Of a DNA stretch of 64,000 bases, positions 24,472 to 36,765 are shown piece after piece. The translations under genes and the position numbers were made by a program. The stretch lies in the NCBI RefSeq assembly GCF_002575655.3, contig NC_053035.3:503036601-503100600 (forward strand), read 5' to 3'. The first letter of the stretch is position 1. Each line of letters starts with the position of its first letter. The notes below the pieces were generated by a model that was given only the letters and a program-made list of their open reading frames with translations, was not told the DNA's origin and ran no database searches. The DNA comes from Aegilops tauschii subsp. strangulata (Eukaryota > Streptophyta > Magnoliopsida > Poales > Poaceae).

Positions 24472-25493
24472 CAGTTCGGTCCCCAGGAAGCATGCCTCGT
24501 ACTCGATGACGCAAATTTTTTTTTGAAGCCAGGCTAGTACTGAAGAAATGAAGTGGTTATGAGCAGTGAAGACCAGAGTTGGAAGCAGTATATACAAAGA
24601 AGTACCCACTTTAAGTGAGCTCTCATCACTTCACTTCAGAAATGAAGTGAGCTCTCTTCACTTCACTTCAGAAGGAAGAATCTCAAGCCACTGACAGCGA
24701 ATAAAAAAAATGCAGCCAAACAATGTCTCTTGTTAGCCGGCCCCCTATACTGTAGTTGTATAAACATAAAGGAACAATGTTCGTTGAGCCGACTCAAACA
24801 GGGTAGCAACACATCGGACATCAATCAACCACACAAAGAGGCCTTATTTCTGGTGGTCATTCAGCCGTGTTGACAGACAAATACCGCGCATGTCCATGAA
24901 GCTGCATCTCTATAAAACTGTTGTTACCACTGTCAGTAAAACTCTGGCCTACTGATTTCTTTCACCTGCACACACTTCAATTTTATTTTATTGACATTGA
25001 CACAGTTTCTCTGTGATTAACAGATCCAAAGCTCTATTGAATTCATTAGAAAGAGTAAACAAGCATGAAAAGAACTTGCTCGTTTTACCAAAATACTGAA
25101 TGAATAATGTCAACTAGACATTTGCACCAGTAACCAGTCTAATTAACACTTTTACTACACTAGCAGGTTCACAATCTGCAATAGGATTCAGGATAATCAT
25201 AATAGCTGATTGTTATGGAAAGAAAAAATAATTTAGCCACATGGAACAAACAATACATGTCCCGCATAACAGCCAATGCTAGGCAAAAAAGACCAAGAGT
25301 AACAATGTTCTTTGAAAATGACATTAAGCTTAATCTGCAGGTTTACCAGGCATTTTCTCTGAACTGGAAATCAAGCAAGCAGGAGTGTAAGCAGCAGCAA
25401 ATTGAGTGGCATGATTCAAGCAGATTCAGGAGACTTGAGCTGACAGAGGAGCTGATTCTTGGTGGGAAGCACAAGCGTGGTTTGAAGGTAAAG
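24472..25493. other. spacer and 3' flank of the F-box gene
   Basis: AT-rich, with no gene seen. The + strand frame at 25215-25520 has no family signature. The last ~200 bp probably include the F-box gene 3' UTR on the - strand. Confidence 0.35.
24615..24673. repeat. ~30-bp tandem repeat able to form a hairpin
   Basis: GTGAGCTCTC-TCACTTCACTTCAGAA occurs twice in tandem. TCACTTCA is followed by TGAAGTGA, so each junction could also fold as a short hairpin. Confidence 0.75.
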
Positions 25494-26660
25494 CTACTGC
25501 CCATCTGCATCTGCGAATGACTCTGAGTACAGAGGAACATAAGGTAGAAATCGTTGTGTGTTTCTTTTCTCAAGATTAAGGATACAGCCAACTTTCTGAA
25601 GCCGTGTATCGTATGATACCAAGGTATCACGTCGACACGAAGTCAGGAAAATGGTGTCGCGATCCGGATGGAACTCAACCACCATGTACGTCTTCCCAGT
25701 CTTGCTCACAAGCTTATTGATGTTGGCAGTATGCTTGAGGACCAATTCTTTACCATCACAATCCTTGAGGCACCAGAGTTCTATCACAGAAAGCGGGACC
25801 TTGTTGGTATCATTGACGGAAGCTATAGCATAGTGTAAGCACCCCTGCGACAATCCAATCGTGCCAAATCTTCTGGGGTACGGCACACTGATGGTCTTCC
25901 ACACTTTGCCCTCCATGTCCACCCCCAGCAACACACAATCTTTTTTGATGCCAGTGGCACCAAGGGTGCCTATCAGGTACATCATGCCGCCAACAAAGAC
26001 AAATCCACTCCCGAAGCACAGCGAAACTTTGTCAGCCAGCCCACTATCCCTATGAGTCCAGGCTCCTGTCCGCGACGAGTAGATGTCCACTCCAGTGATG
26101 TAAGCCTCCCTCTGCTCGAAGTGAAGAACGTGGAAATGGGACGAGACGGCCGGATCGAAGGCCAGAGCTGTCATGCTTCCTTTTGCCGGCGGCTCCGGGT
26201 GAGTGGGCAGGGGCAGATCCACCCACCTCCCGGTGGCGGGATTGCACACCACAAAACGGAAATCTGCTGCCCAGCAAGGAGGTAAACGCACCACCATCTT
26301 GCTGTAGCGGCGGTAGAGAAGGAGGCCATTGCAGGAGTCCACCTGGGTGATGCCCTCCTCCTTGTTAGGCTGCAGGTAAGGGACGGAAGGATCGAACGGG
26401 GCTGCTGCGCCGTCGCCGGAGACGCTGGCGAAGTGGTGCCGGCCCCCGTTGTACCTGTCCGTGTCCGTCATGTAGAGGAAGCCAGCGAGGGTCTGGCGCA
26501 GCTTCTTGCGGTGAGCAGGGTCGGAGATGAGGTCGCGCCAGGGCATGGAGACGCACTTGAAGCGGCGGAGGGATCTGGCGGGGAGGCGGGCGAGGATCTC
26601 CAGGATGAGGTCGTCGGTGAACCCCGGATGGCTCTCCAACTTGCTCTTCTTCGCCTCCAT
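25494..26660 (-). CDS. F-box protein (grass F-box with beta-propeller-like C-terminus)
   Basis: A single-exon frame encodes 388 residues from MEAKKSKLESHPGF. The open frame extends 108 codons further upstream, but that part is low-complexity and Arg/Pro-rich. The F-box spans about residues 13-55 (TDDLILEILARLPARSLRRF, VSMPWRDLISDPAHRKK). The C-terminal part has the repeated beta-strand style of F-box-associated domains (VDSCNGLLLYRR, FVVCNPATGRWVDLPLPTHP, VVEFHPDRDTIFL). Such proteins bind SKP1 through the F-box and present substrates to SCF ubiquitin ligases; the substrate is unknown. The frame is undamaged and full-length for the family. Confidence 0.88.
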   Translation of the reverse strand: MEAKKSKLESHPGFTDDLILEILARLPARSLRRFKCVSMPWRDLISDPAHRKKLRQTLAGFLYMTDTDRYNGGRHHFASVSGDGAAAPFDPSVPYLQPNKEEGITQVDSCNGLLLYRRYSKMVVRLPPCWAADFRFVVCNPATGRWVDLPLPTHPEPPAKGSMTALAFDPAVSSHFHVLHFEQREAYITGVDIYSSRTGAWTHRDSGLADKVSLCFGSGFVFVGGMMYLIGTLGATGIKKDCVLLGVDMEGKVWKTISVPYPRRFGTIGLSQGCLHYAIASVNDTNKVPLSVIELWCLKDCDGKELVLKHTANINKLVSKTGKTYMVVEFHPDRDTIFLTSCRRDTLVSYDTRLQKVGCILNLEKRNTQRFLPYVPLYSESFADADGQ

Positions 26661-27499
26661 GGAGTTGAATCTGGAGCCGGGATCTGCAAAAGGGGACAAG
26701 AAATCATCGATCTGGCTCGGAAATATCGACCGGGAGTTGGTGAGTCGGGGCTCGGGAAGGGACCAACGGTTCGGTTTGCGGCGGCGTCCGGCGGCGACCG
26801 GCGGCGACCGGCGGCGACGGTTAACGGGATGCGGCCGGCGGCGCTTCTCTGAGGACAGTGGGGAACTTTTTTTTCTTGAGGATTGGACGGCGAATGCTTT
26901 TTTTTTCTTTTGAAAAATGTGGACGGCGAATGCTTGGATTGAATAGTCGCACCAAAATGAAAATAAAAACTCTTGAGAAATCATGTACCCAACTAATGTT
27001 GCCTACAAACATTATCTTCAAAATAAAAACTTGACGGCATTCATTTTAGGTTCCCGATCCAGATTATCTCATTCACTCACATAATTTGCTTGTTGAGGTA
27101 CACTTTCTTACAAGGGAGGAAAAGTAGAAAAGGTAAGCCGGCGCCGGTCTTGTTTGTCTGATCCTTCTGGATGCCATCTTCCGGGGTGGTTCCCCTACTT
27201 ATGTAGCGTTACTCCAGTCCAGTCCCACATACTTGTGATTTGGTTGTACAATCTAATGTGGTCACGATGATGACGCATTCTCCCCCTTAATTCGTCCTCG
27301 TGGCATGCATGACTGGCTGCCAAGACATCGCTTTTGAGATGCTCCTTGTTAGCTTTCCTTGAGGCCATCTATTTGGCTGCCATGGCAACGCTTTCGTCTG
27401 ACGTTGCATTTGCTGACTTTGGGACCCACACATCCCCTTCCCCTTAATTAAGAGACGGCTAGCCCCCAAGCCGGTACATTTCGGAAGCGCTCCTTCAAT

Positions 27500-29665
27500 T
27501 GACTAGCATCCTCCCAACCCAAGTGGCATCAACTATAGGTGGGTCGGACCAGCAGACAAGCAGTTGTTCACGCCGCCCGCTCGGGGTTCTGCGCCCCCGG
27601 CTTGTAATGATTTCCAAAGGAGTGAGGGTTGCATCTGAAGTCTTGGGAAGATCCGTCGTTGCCACAATGCCTGGTGTATGGGCATGTTTTAATTAGGAAA
27701 CATGGGAAACTGGTTGTACCTTAGATCAAGTAGTTCGAGTTTGTATGCCATCGGATTGATAACTTGCGGTATTTTGAAGGGCCCGAAGTATTCAAAGGAA
27801 AGTTTGTGACCCTTCTCTTGATCGATGTTTGAATGTATGACTGTAGCTCGACAAACATCGAATCTCCGGGTTGGAAGGTCTCGTCGGTGCGTTTTTTGTC
27901 ATCTTGAACTTTTATCGTGTTGCGAGCACGGTTGAGATGTTGTTTCAGGAGTTGCTGCATGAGTTTGCGTTCTTCGAGCCAATCCTTCAGAACTGGGAGT
28001 TTGCAAGCAGAGGTTCTTCAATGCCCAAGTGACAAGGCTCGATCATGACCATGGAGTGCAGCAAAGGGTGAGGTCTTTAGAGTAGAATGATAGATTGAGT
28101 TGTACCAAAATTCAACGAGAGCGAGGTATTGGCTCCATTTGTTGGGGGTAGGCATGTATGAAACAACGTAAGTCCTTTTAAGTAATAAAGCGCCCCTTTT
28201 CGAAAAAATGAAACAACGTAAGTAAATCTTCAGGCACCGGTTCACGCGTTCCTTTTGACCATTGGTCTGCGGGTGATAGGGAGTACTCATATTCAATTTA
28301 GTCCCAATGATGCGAAAGAGTTCTCTTCATAAGTTGCTTGTGAAGATTGGATATCTATCAGAGATAATGGTTGCTGCCAGACCATGAAGCTTATATACAT
28401 TGGCGTGGTAGGGGTGGGCAACTTTTGATGCAGTGAAAGGGTGATTTAGTGGCAGAAAGTGGGCATACCAAGTGAACTTATTCACCACGATGAAGATGAA
28501 GTTAGATTTCTTGGATTGAGCCAATCCATCAATGAAATCCATCGTAACCACTTGCCAAGTTCCCTCTGGTAGGGGCAGTGATTTCAGCAGCCCTGGAAAT
28601 TTTGCCCTTTTCATCTTTTGCATGTTGGCGTACATAACATGATTGTGCACTTGTGAATGTGCTCTTTCATTTTGGGCCAAGCGAATGGGTGACACAAGCA
28701 ACGATAGGTGCCCTGAGTGGTTGCCAATCGAACTATCGTGGAAGGCTCTAAGGATTTGTTGCTGTAGTTCAAGTGCGCCACCCAGCCACAGTCTGTGTCT
28801 GAAGTACAATAGTCCATTGGAGATAGAAACATACTATTTTCAGTATTGTTGAATGGCTAATTTGGTGAAGATCCATCGCACCTGCGTGTTGTTTGCATAA
28901 ATGACGATGATATCCTCCAACCAGGCTGGTTTGCATTTAGAGATCGTGGACAGGTTGTATGTTGTATGCAATCTTCAGGAGAGAGTGCGAGTTGCGCCGT
29001 TAGTTGTCCCCCTTCTTATAGTAGATCTTGTCCTGGAAGCCTAGGAGCTTGGTGAATGCCTCCTATTGCCAGGATGTAGACAATCTTTGATCATCCAGGT
29101 GCGCCAAGCTTTGTTGATCTGTGCGGATCAGAAATTCACATGTCTAAGGATATGGGCTCCATTGTTCTACGACCATCAAAATGGCTAAGCACTCTTTTTC
29201 ATATGTCGGCAGACCGCAATTATTGGGGCCCATAGGCTTGCTCATGTACGCAATCGGGTGTCCTCCTTGGTGCTCACAACACCCACTCTATAGTCACATG
29301 TGTGTGTCTCGATCGTAAATGTCTTAAGTAAGTTTGGAAACTGAAGAACATGTGCAAATATCACGCTTTGTTGCAGCAATCGGAAAGTTGTGTCAGTGTC
29401 AAGTGTCCATAGAAACGGTTGAACTTTCTTAAGTAAGTTCAACAATGGTCCGACTATGATCCCCAAATGTTTGACATATTTGCGGTAGTAGCCTGCCAGG
29501 CCGAGGAAGCTGTGTTACTTCTTTGGGTGTCGTTGGGGTTGGCCATCTCTCTATGGTTTTGAATTTTCTTGGGTTAGTTGCCACTTTAGAAGAGTTGACT
29601 ATTACCCTAGGTATGCAATCTGTATTTGACCAAATGAGCATTTGGATTGCTTCACCCACCAATGA
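27500..29665 (-). pseudogene. Ty3-gypsy (chromodomain) pol fragment: RT end, RNase H, integrase, chromodomain
   Basis: Read on the - strand from 29,665 to 27,500. The reverse-transcriptase end shows SFGQIQIAYLG and a WPTPTTPKEV segment. The RNase H region has GIIVGPLLNLLKKVQPFLW. The integrase has TWQVVTMDFIDGLAQSKKSN, YKLHGLAATIISDRYPIFTS and MSTPYHPQTNGQKERVNRCL. The GPF/Y module reads FGPFKIPQVINPMAYKLELL, and a chromodomain-like end reads PLEIITSRGRRTP and LLVCWSDPPIVDATW. Frames shift repeatedly and stops occur, so it is dead. The 5' half (gag, protease, most of RT) and recognisable LTRs are missing. The chromodomain places it among chromoviruses. Confidence 0.82.
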
Positions 29666-29908
29666 TTACCTGCCCATGTCCATCTTCTGGCTGGTGCCCA
29701 GTACTTTCATCGCGGTGTTGCAGAGGTGTTCGGCCAGATCAAGTTCTTCTACGACCAGTCACCGGACGCCACCAGGAGCATGGATTCCTTGCGTTGTTGC
29801 TCATCAGATCAGCAGTTCGCCGATGTCATGACGAAGGGACTACCCACCTCGACATTTGAGGGTTTTCGGTCCTGTCTCTGCGCGCGGGGGGGGGGGGGGG
29901 GGGGGGGG
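29665..29908 (+). pseudogene. Ty1-copia RNase H C-terminus
   Basis: A + strand frame ends QQFADVMTKGLPTSTFEGF followed by RSCLCA, the standard C-terminus of copia pol. It runs directly into a G-run and the LTR. The upstream part of the polyprotein is missing, and the boundary with the opposite-strand gypsy piece is near 29,665. Confidence 0.8.
29886..29908 (+). repeat. poly-G tract (23 bp) at the copia polypurine site
   Basis: Twenty-three G precede the TGTTGAACA start of the LTR. This is where the polypurine tract that primes plus-strand synthesis belongs. It is probably an expanded polypurine tract. Confidence 0.8.
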
Positions 29909-30077
29909 TGTTGAACATGTGTACATGTACGTTGGTCTGGGTTTCGTATGCAGTACATGTAGTGTCTGTTTCCCTCTGTGTCTTAGGAGACAAGATACCG
30001 GTCGCACCCCTTGTACCTATATATATGTGCCTAATGCACGATCAATCAATTATCGATGCACCAAATCATTCTCTACA
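29909..30077 (+). mobile_element. copia 3' LTR
   Basis: It begins TGTTGAACATGTGTACATGT right after the polypurine tract and ends at CTCTACA. It contains a TATA-like CCTATATATATGTG (about 30,018-30,031) and the CAATCAATTATCGATG end region. The 5' LTR was not found in the window. Confidence 0.65.
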
Positions 30078-30285
30078 TGTTGCATTGTGATCACAGCCCT
30101 GGGCTTGGAGTCTGTGTCTGTCAGCAGTTGGCAAGCGGTTCCGAACAAGGAGCCACAGGAAGAAGTTGATGTTGCCTTCAGTTTTGACGCGGCAGGTAGC
30201 ATTCAGTTCTCGACGCTCGATTGTGCCAATGAACTAAGCGTAAGCTTTCGTCGCAATCCAGTTCCAGTTGATTTCATCGGGCTGA

Positions 30286-30501
30286 TCAGCGAGGTTTATG
30301 TATCTGCTGAATTTCGCTCCAAAGGGAGACGAAAGAATTCAGATCATCCAAAGTTGTGAGGCGCTCCGGCCCTCTCATCCACTGCCCATCAAGCATGGCA
30401 TGCGCCACGGTTAAGTTTTTCCTTCTAGCAACATTACAAAGATCCTCAAAGAGGTTCTTAACTGTTGCGTCTAGTCTCTCTTGTCTCTTTAACCACAACA
30501 T
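30286..30501 (-). pseudogene. LINE-type fragment (post-RT segment)
   Basis: On the - strand the frame reads LCNVARRKNLTVAHAMLDGQ, then WMRGPERLTTLDDLNSFVSLW. This pattern is typical of plant LINE proteins between the reverse transcriptase and zf-RVT modules. No adjoining modules are in frame, so it is a remnant. Confidence 0.55.
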
Positions 30502-30839
30502 CTTCTGCTCGTTGCACTTGGTATCAGCTCGCCGTCATGCACATCGGGACTTACCATAAGGATCTAAGGCGCGGCTGCACATGGTCGACAAGATGTGGAG
30601 TTTTTAGGCTTTGTGGAACATTCAGCTACTACTAGTGCTTAAATAAATGAGCATACAGAGAGTCTTTGCCATGCCACTTACCAGCATGTGCACTTCAGTT
30701 ACTACTGGTGCTTAAATAAATGAGTTTTGACTGGAGGGAGTTGGGTAGGCCTCCTTTCTTCAGAGCGTCTTCTTTCAAGTGGGATATGCTCCACTGTGGT
30801 TGATGATTGCCGTTCAGGCTCTGCTTCTGCAGGTCGGTC

Positions 30840-31830
30840 ATGCATTCAGGCTGATTGATGGCTCTAGTTCAGACCGACTGGTTTTCGTGTTTGGCTGAAA
30901 ACCAACTTTTTTGTCTCCTTTTATTAGAGCGCCTTCATTCAAGTAGCAAGTGATCAACTGCGGCCTATAACACGTGCTCCTTCTGCTTCTGCAGGTCGAT
31001 CCTGTATTGAGGCTGTCGATTCTACTCCATGAATCAAGTGAAGGTTCTATGCTTCGGTGGACAATAAGACTTTGTAGCATAGATTATAGGTTCTTTCAGA
31101 CGGAACACTCTGTGTTGAGGTCGATGCTTGCATTTCAGGTTGCAAATCCAGACCACCCGTGGCACCGAAAATACGTGCTCCTTCTTCTGCAGGTTGATCC
31201 TGGATTGAGGTTGACGGTTGCACTTTAGGCTGCAAATCCCGAGCTGCCTCTCACCCGATAATACCTGTCAGTTCTGACTCGCCTGGTGGATGCCGCAAAG
31301 TTTCTACACTTTGTTCGGCATGCGGAATCATACTTTGTTCCACATGCATACTTGATTGGCAAGTTTGAGTTTCAAATTCTCTAGACACTGGTATTTGTGC
31401 AGTGTAAGTAAGTTGGATCTGCAGCAACATTGCCATCATTTCTTGCCTTTACCTGCCAACATTCTGACCTCACCTGAATGGTGACAAGTTGCATTGCCCC
31501 CCTGCAACAGACCAGTTATCCTATCTATTTGGCTCCTGTCATCAGGGTGCATCTTTTGAAGCGGAGCATCTGAAAACAGGATTGATGGTTGCATTGCATT
31601 TCAGGCTGCAAATCATGAACGACCTGTGTGCCCAACAAACCTGTCTGTTCTGCTTCGGCAGGTGGATGCCGTGAAGGTGCTACATTTTGTGGAGCAGACA
31701 GATCTATGCTCTCTTCGGGAGACATACTCGATAGATCAGCCTGAGTTCCAACAAGAGAAGCTGTGAGCCTTTGCGAGGAAGCCAAAATTGGTGACCTCAA
31801 GTGGACTTGATCTGTGTCCACTAACAAGAG
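30840..31830 (-). repeat. degenerate repeats with a coding-like - strand motif
   Basis: The - strand shows recurring peptide words: DLQPEMQASTSTQ, DLQPKVQPSTSIQ, LQPEMQCNHQS, RHPPAEAEQTGLLG, RHPPGESELTGIIG and DQPAEEGARIFGATGG. On DNA, the + strand TTCTGC-TC-GCAGGT-GATCC-G recurs at about 30,820, 30,985, 31,190 and 31,655. The copies are diverged and unevenly spaced. They may come from a repeat-bearing retroelement ORF between two LINE pieces. Confidence 0.5.
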
Positions 31831-32111
31831 AAGCTGCCGGCCCCTTCTAGCAACGTACTTGGATCAGCAATATTGTCTGTCTCAACATGTATTTCGACAC
31901 TCACCGGTTGAAGATTCCTGATACAAAATTAAAGGTGTTTGTGATCACTTGTCTGGCATCACTAAACCATATACAATGGCAATGAACACGCCGATAAATC
32001 AAGTTTTGAAACGCGCAAAATGACCATGAAAAGTGAAGCATGGCACACTGGATGACTGGAATGACCACTGTGTGCCAAGTTTTGAAATGTGCAAAATAAT
32101 TATTATCAGCG

Positions 32112-34349
32112 TCAACTGGCATCTAATAAAGAGCTGCAGACGGTGATTAGGAACTCCATTTTGGCCCTAATAAAGAGCTTCAGATCCTGACCTTCCGTCC
32201 GACAGCTCCAAAGATTTAGCATCTCGTTGGTGTTGTAACATGAGCTGGCATGAGAGACAAAGACGACAACAAAGACTCTTTCATTCGGACCTTCCATAGC
32301 TGAGCAGCACAAGCGGCGACGATGACAAACCACAGATGATCTTCAGTCTGCCAAATCTCAATGAACTGCAGCAGCGAGAATGACTCCATGGCACTGCGGA
32401 GAACACCCAGCTTGTCCCAAATTTCAAGAGCCGGGGCGCATCGTAGAACTAGATGGTTCACTGTTTCAGCTGCAGGGCATACATAAGTCACAAAAGCAAT
32501 GATCGATGTTCCTCCAGTGCTTCCTCAGCATGAAATCCCTCACACTGAGATTGAAGCGACCTCTGCATGCAAGCCACAAAAACACTCTCCACTTGTTGGG
32601 AAGGATCGAGGCCCAAATAAGCTCTGCCGATCCCGAACCGACCCACATGAAGGTGAGTAAGCCATTGTAACTACTGACAGTAGCCTGCTTGCCTGGAAAA
32701 AAAATGTTCTGCAATCCATTCCTGTGACAAGCAAAACCTGAATACCATCCAGGAGACGCTGCAAATGCTGAAGTTCAGTTACAGCCGAGCGTGACAGGTT
32801 CGGGTGCAGCTTAACGTTCCATGTCTCCCCACCATGGGAGTACACCGAGCGGAACTTACCCATAGCAAATGTCTTGAGGATTGGGAAAAGCAGCGCAAAA
32901 CGTCCCGCCGGACACCAAACCACAAGGAAACAAGCCTGCCGTTGCCAAGATAGCATACTGAGGTCTGCTGAACCAGCGGTATGGTATGAAACTTACCAAG
33001 GAGCGCCAGAAAGGTGTGTCCAGTCTCCTTGGATGGTACGAAACATTACTGCAGGCACTGCAAGTCTGCTGTCAATCTTTTGAATAACTGGCATGAGAGC
33101 GCTCTGTAGAATCTTGTGCATGGATAGTGGCAACCCTAGATAAGTGCATGGAAACATACTAATCGGACATCCTAGAATGCCCGATGCCATCATAGCATCT
33201 TCATTGCTTATGTGAATATGCACAAACGTGCTCTCATGGTAGTTGATGCTAAGGCCGGTGAAATCTGAAAAATCCGCCAGAATCCTTTTGATCTGAACAG
33301 CTTGAGGCACATCTCCCTTGAGCAAAATCAACGTGCCATCGGCATATTGCAAAACAGGATAGACATCCAGGCCATCAATAGGAGTAGTGAGGCGACCTTC
33401 AACTGCAGCCTGAACACACAATCGCAGAATATCGGCCACTAGAATGAAGAGATATGGGGACGGTGGGTCTCCCTGACAAACTCTGCACTTAAACGGAATC
33501 CCTTCAAACAAATGGCCATTGATCAAAGCCTTAGCTCTGCCTGAGCTCAGAATTGCAAAGATCCACTGAACCCATCTTTCGCCAAAATCTCTGCATCTCG
33601 GCATTTTGAAGATGCAATCCCAACTCACACTGTCAAACGCCTTCTACAAGTCAGGCTTGAGTACCATCATGGGAACCTTCCTTTTCCGTGCACATTGCAC
33701 CAACTCAGATGCCAAAGAAATTTTTTCCACAATCGTGCAACCTTTGATAAACCCAGATTGCATGCAGTGAATGAGCAGGGAAATGAAATGATGCAGCCTG
33801 ATGGCGAGAACCTCTGTGAGCAGTCTGGTTAAATTGTGGACCAAGGATATCAGAAGGTAGTGCTTTATCTCCAAGGGTAAAAGGGCACCTCGATTTTTGG
33901 TAACAAAGCAATATGTGCCCAGTTGATTCCAGATAGTGGTAGAAATCATCAAAAAGCACCATCAGGCCATCCTTCATAAGCATAGCATAAGCTTTATAAA
34001 ACTCATAGGTGAAGCCATCCGGCTCTGGACTCCTGTTGTTTGAATTAAGCATGGACCTCTGTTTCCAGTACATGGACTGCCATTGGAGTAATGACCCTAA
34101 CTTCCTTACTGCAAGCAGACGGAGAAAAAACTCAGTGTCAGACAGATGCCTCCTTTATTCCACCACATTGAGGTAATCAAGCACCAACCTATTGTTTGAG
34201 ATCAGCAGGTGCAGGTTTCCTTTCCTGTTTGCCCATTGCCGCAGAGCCGCGTGCAATCTTCTGAATTTAAAGCTGAGCTTGGACGTGGTGGAGGCGATAC
34301 AGCGGTGGCCACGGGACCAACAATCAGCGATTGCCATGATCATTGTCAA
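32112..34349 (-). pseudogene. LINE (non-LTR) retrotransposon, RT and zf-RVT, decayed
   Basis: Read on the - strand, an upstream region reads SRSPEPDGFTYEFYKAYAML (frame broken). The reverse transcriptase core has AKALINGHLFEGIPFKCRVC, QGDPPSPYLFILVADIL and VLQYADGTLILLKG. Here the catalytic YADD is changed to YADG. Downstream is a zf-RVT region with LPNKWRVFLWLACRGRFNL and AETVNHLVLRCAPALEIW. Frames change near 33,640, 32,990 and 32,700. The endonuclease domain is not recognisable. The lost Asp and frameshifts make it inactive. Confidence 0.82.
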
Positions 34350-36640
34350 CTAACTCTGCTCTTCTCTCCACAATGATGTCAGGAAGCATATCAATTGACA
34401 AATGACATTCTCTCTGGATTTCTTGCACAGGTTCCTGCTCCTCTGAGATCATATGCTCAACACCAGATGAGACCTCTTGTGGTCAACCAATTGCCAAATT
34501 ACCATGATCCATTTCCTTATTTTGGAACATGTGGTCATTTCTCAAGTTGGTAGATGATCCTTTAAAAAACTGTTGAGCCATAGCTCCTACATTATCCTGC
34601 ATTTGCAATTCATACAAGATGCTCATTAGTCGGGTAAGCATGAAGAAGCAGTGCTAGAGCAAAGCAAAAGAAAAGTTTATAAATAATAAGATCAGCATGA
34701 ACAAATGATGAAGGCACGTGATAAAAATCAAAAGAACCAGTATTATATCAATGTTTCACGTGGATGTCAAGAATGTATAATCATTAGGCATATCAGATTA
34801 AACTAAAGAAAGTACAACACAGCATGTCTGAACTGCAGAATATTTAGCATCTCTTTTCTACTTTAGTTCATTTTTTCCACAATCTCAGTCTTCAAGACAG
34901 GCAAATATAAAAGCTCTTGAGAACATACCAGGCAAATATAAAAGCTCTTGAGAACGTACCAGAATTGATGTGTTAATACATAAAACTCTTCTACAGTGTA
35001 ACTTTTAACCTTGTCAAGGTGATTCAGACAAGCTTTAAATATTTACTCTTGAGTTGTGACTTACATGAGACTTGAGGGTAAGTGTCGACTTATAGCGTAC
35101 CTGACATATAATTCTGATTACTAGTTACTGGTTACTCCATTTGTCCATGAATAACTTGTCAGGATTATGTCTGAAGTTTGCTGAAGAAATCGACACCTGC
35201 ACTGTCCAGCGCTTTAGAGGTCCCAGTCGACATTGATCTTGCATCGGACAGCTCTCCTCGAAAGATACCAGTTCAAAAATGGGCTTCATCCTTGGCTGTG
35301 ATCAGGAATCCGGCGCTTCAGAAACTCCCGGAGGTCGCTGTTCAACGCCCAGCAACGGCCTGATTGCTCTTTTCTTCTTTCTTCTATTTTTACTTGCTAC
35401 CTGAATGTAATGGCTATAAAGGCCCCATTCTCCTTTCATTTGAACCATGTTGTTGAACTGGGTTAACCCTAGCCGCCAGAGGCGTGCTTTACCCTATGTG
35501 CTCCCTTCCAAGTAATAAAAACCCTAAAGTCAAGTGCATGTTCCACTGAAAGTTCTCTGAATGTTTAGTTTCAGTCTTAGAATAGTTCTGTTCTTGACAT
35601 AACTGCATTTTGAAATATTTGCCAGATGTAGTTGTGGGCACAAACTGGCAGTCAATTTAGACATTTTTTTTATATAAGTTTCATTCAGGTACAAGGCAAG
35701 ATTCAGTTTAGGGATTTTTTTTTCATGCAGATAATAACAAGTCTGTACGCTTTTGCAACCTTCTGCACATTAGCAGAACATGTTCTAAGCATAAAAAGGT
35801 GACTTCGATGCATCCTGATGCCATGATGAAAGAAAAAGAAAAAAAGAGGAAGTAGCAGAATTAAGAAAATTCATACCGGCAATTTTAAGGCCATAATTAG
35901 TTCTGACAAGTCTTGCTTATTAGTTGGAAGTGAAGATTCTTGGGTGTGCTTATCCGTTTTTCCACCCCTTCAGAACAATCTAATATGCATATCTGCAGCA
36001 GAATGTATATTCTGTGATGATGATCATGATACCTAATTTTCGTTGTGTGCCATCCAGTGAACGATCCTCAAAAAAAATCAGCAGTGAATGAGTCCGACTC
36101 GAGTTCATGAGTCAAAGTCGTGGCCAGAGAGCGAGTTCGACAATCCACACATTTTCCCTCTAGTAAATTTAATCAGAAATTAGATGGATCTCAATCCAAT
36201 CCACATATTTCCTCTTTTTCACCTATTACAGTAATCTTTCTGGGTAAAATTTCCAGCTGATATTAGCTTCTGATATGGATGTACAGTCCATTTTGGTGCT
36301 GCCTACAACATTCGTGGTTTATTTTGTCAAGAGCTCTGAAATTACTTTATACATAAAGTTGTCTCTTTCAGAGCTTTTACTTGCACAGCTGTCATGCTTA
36401 AGCTCAAGTCTACTAGTCTAGTCAAGAAATATTAATATAAGATGCAGCCAACTGATCAAGGAATGGCTTATGCTATGTGTTATATCCTTGGAGTAGTTAT
36501 CACTTATCAATAAGCATGCCCTGTTCTGCAAGCACAAACCACTTCTCCTCTATTGTGAAAGGAGTGTATAAGCAAAAAATGCTTCGATACTTAAGTTGTG
36601 ACTCTATTTTGATTCTTAGTGGGTTCTAGTCACTATTATA
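34350..36640. other. AT-rich spacer, no gene supported
   Basis: A 35-bp tandem duplication lies at about 34,905-34,970 (GGCAAATATAAAAGCTCTTG twice). A 61-residue frame at 35178-35363 lacks family features and splice support. Nothing else is recognised. Confidence 0.4.
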
Positions 36641-36642
36641 TA

Positions 36643-36765
36643 CTCCCTCCGTCCCAAAATTCTTGTCTTAGATTTGTCTAGATACGGATGTATCTAATAT
36701 TAAAACGTGACTTGATACATCCGTATCTAGACAAATCTAAGACAAGAATTTTGGGACGGAGGGAG
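36643..36765. mobile_element. Stowaway (Tc1/mariner) MITE, near-perfect hairpin
   Basis: The element starts CTCCCTCCGTCCCAAAATTC and ends with its exact inverse GAATTTTGGGACGGAGGGAG. It is flanked by TA on both sides (36641-36642 and 36766-36767). The arms, including AGATTTGTCTAGATACGGAT, pair almost completely around a short loop near 36,700. It lies about 420 bp beyond the mTERF stop. The near-identity of the arms suggests a recent insertion. Confidence 0.93.

Noticed and set aside
29856..30359. 167-residue + strand frame through the poly-G tract and copia LTR
   Set aside because: It crosses non-coding LTR sequence and begins in a homopolymer; no protein motif.
35178..35363. 61-residue frame (MLKKSTPALSS)
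   Set aside because: Short, no family signature, no convincing splice partner; reported only as spacer.
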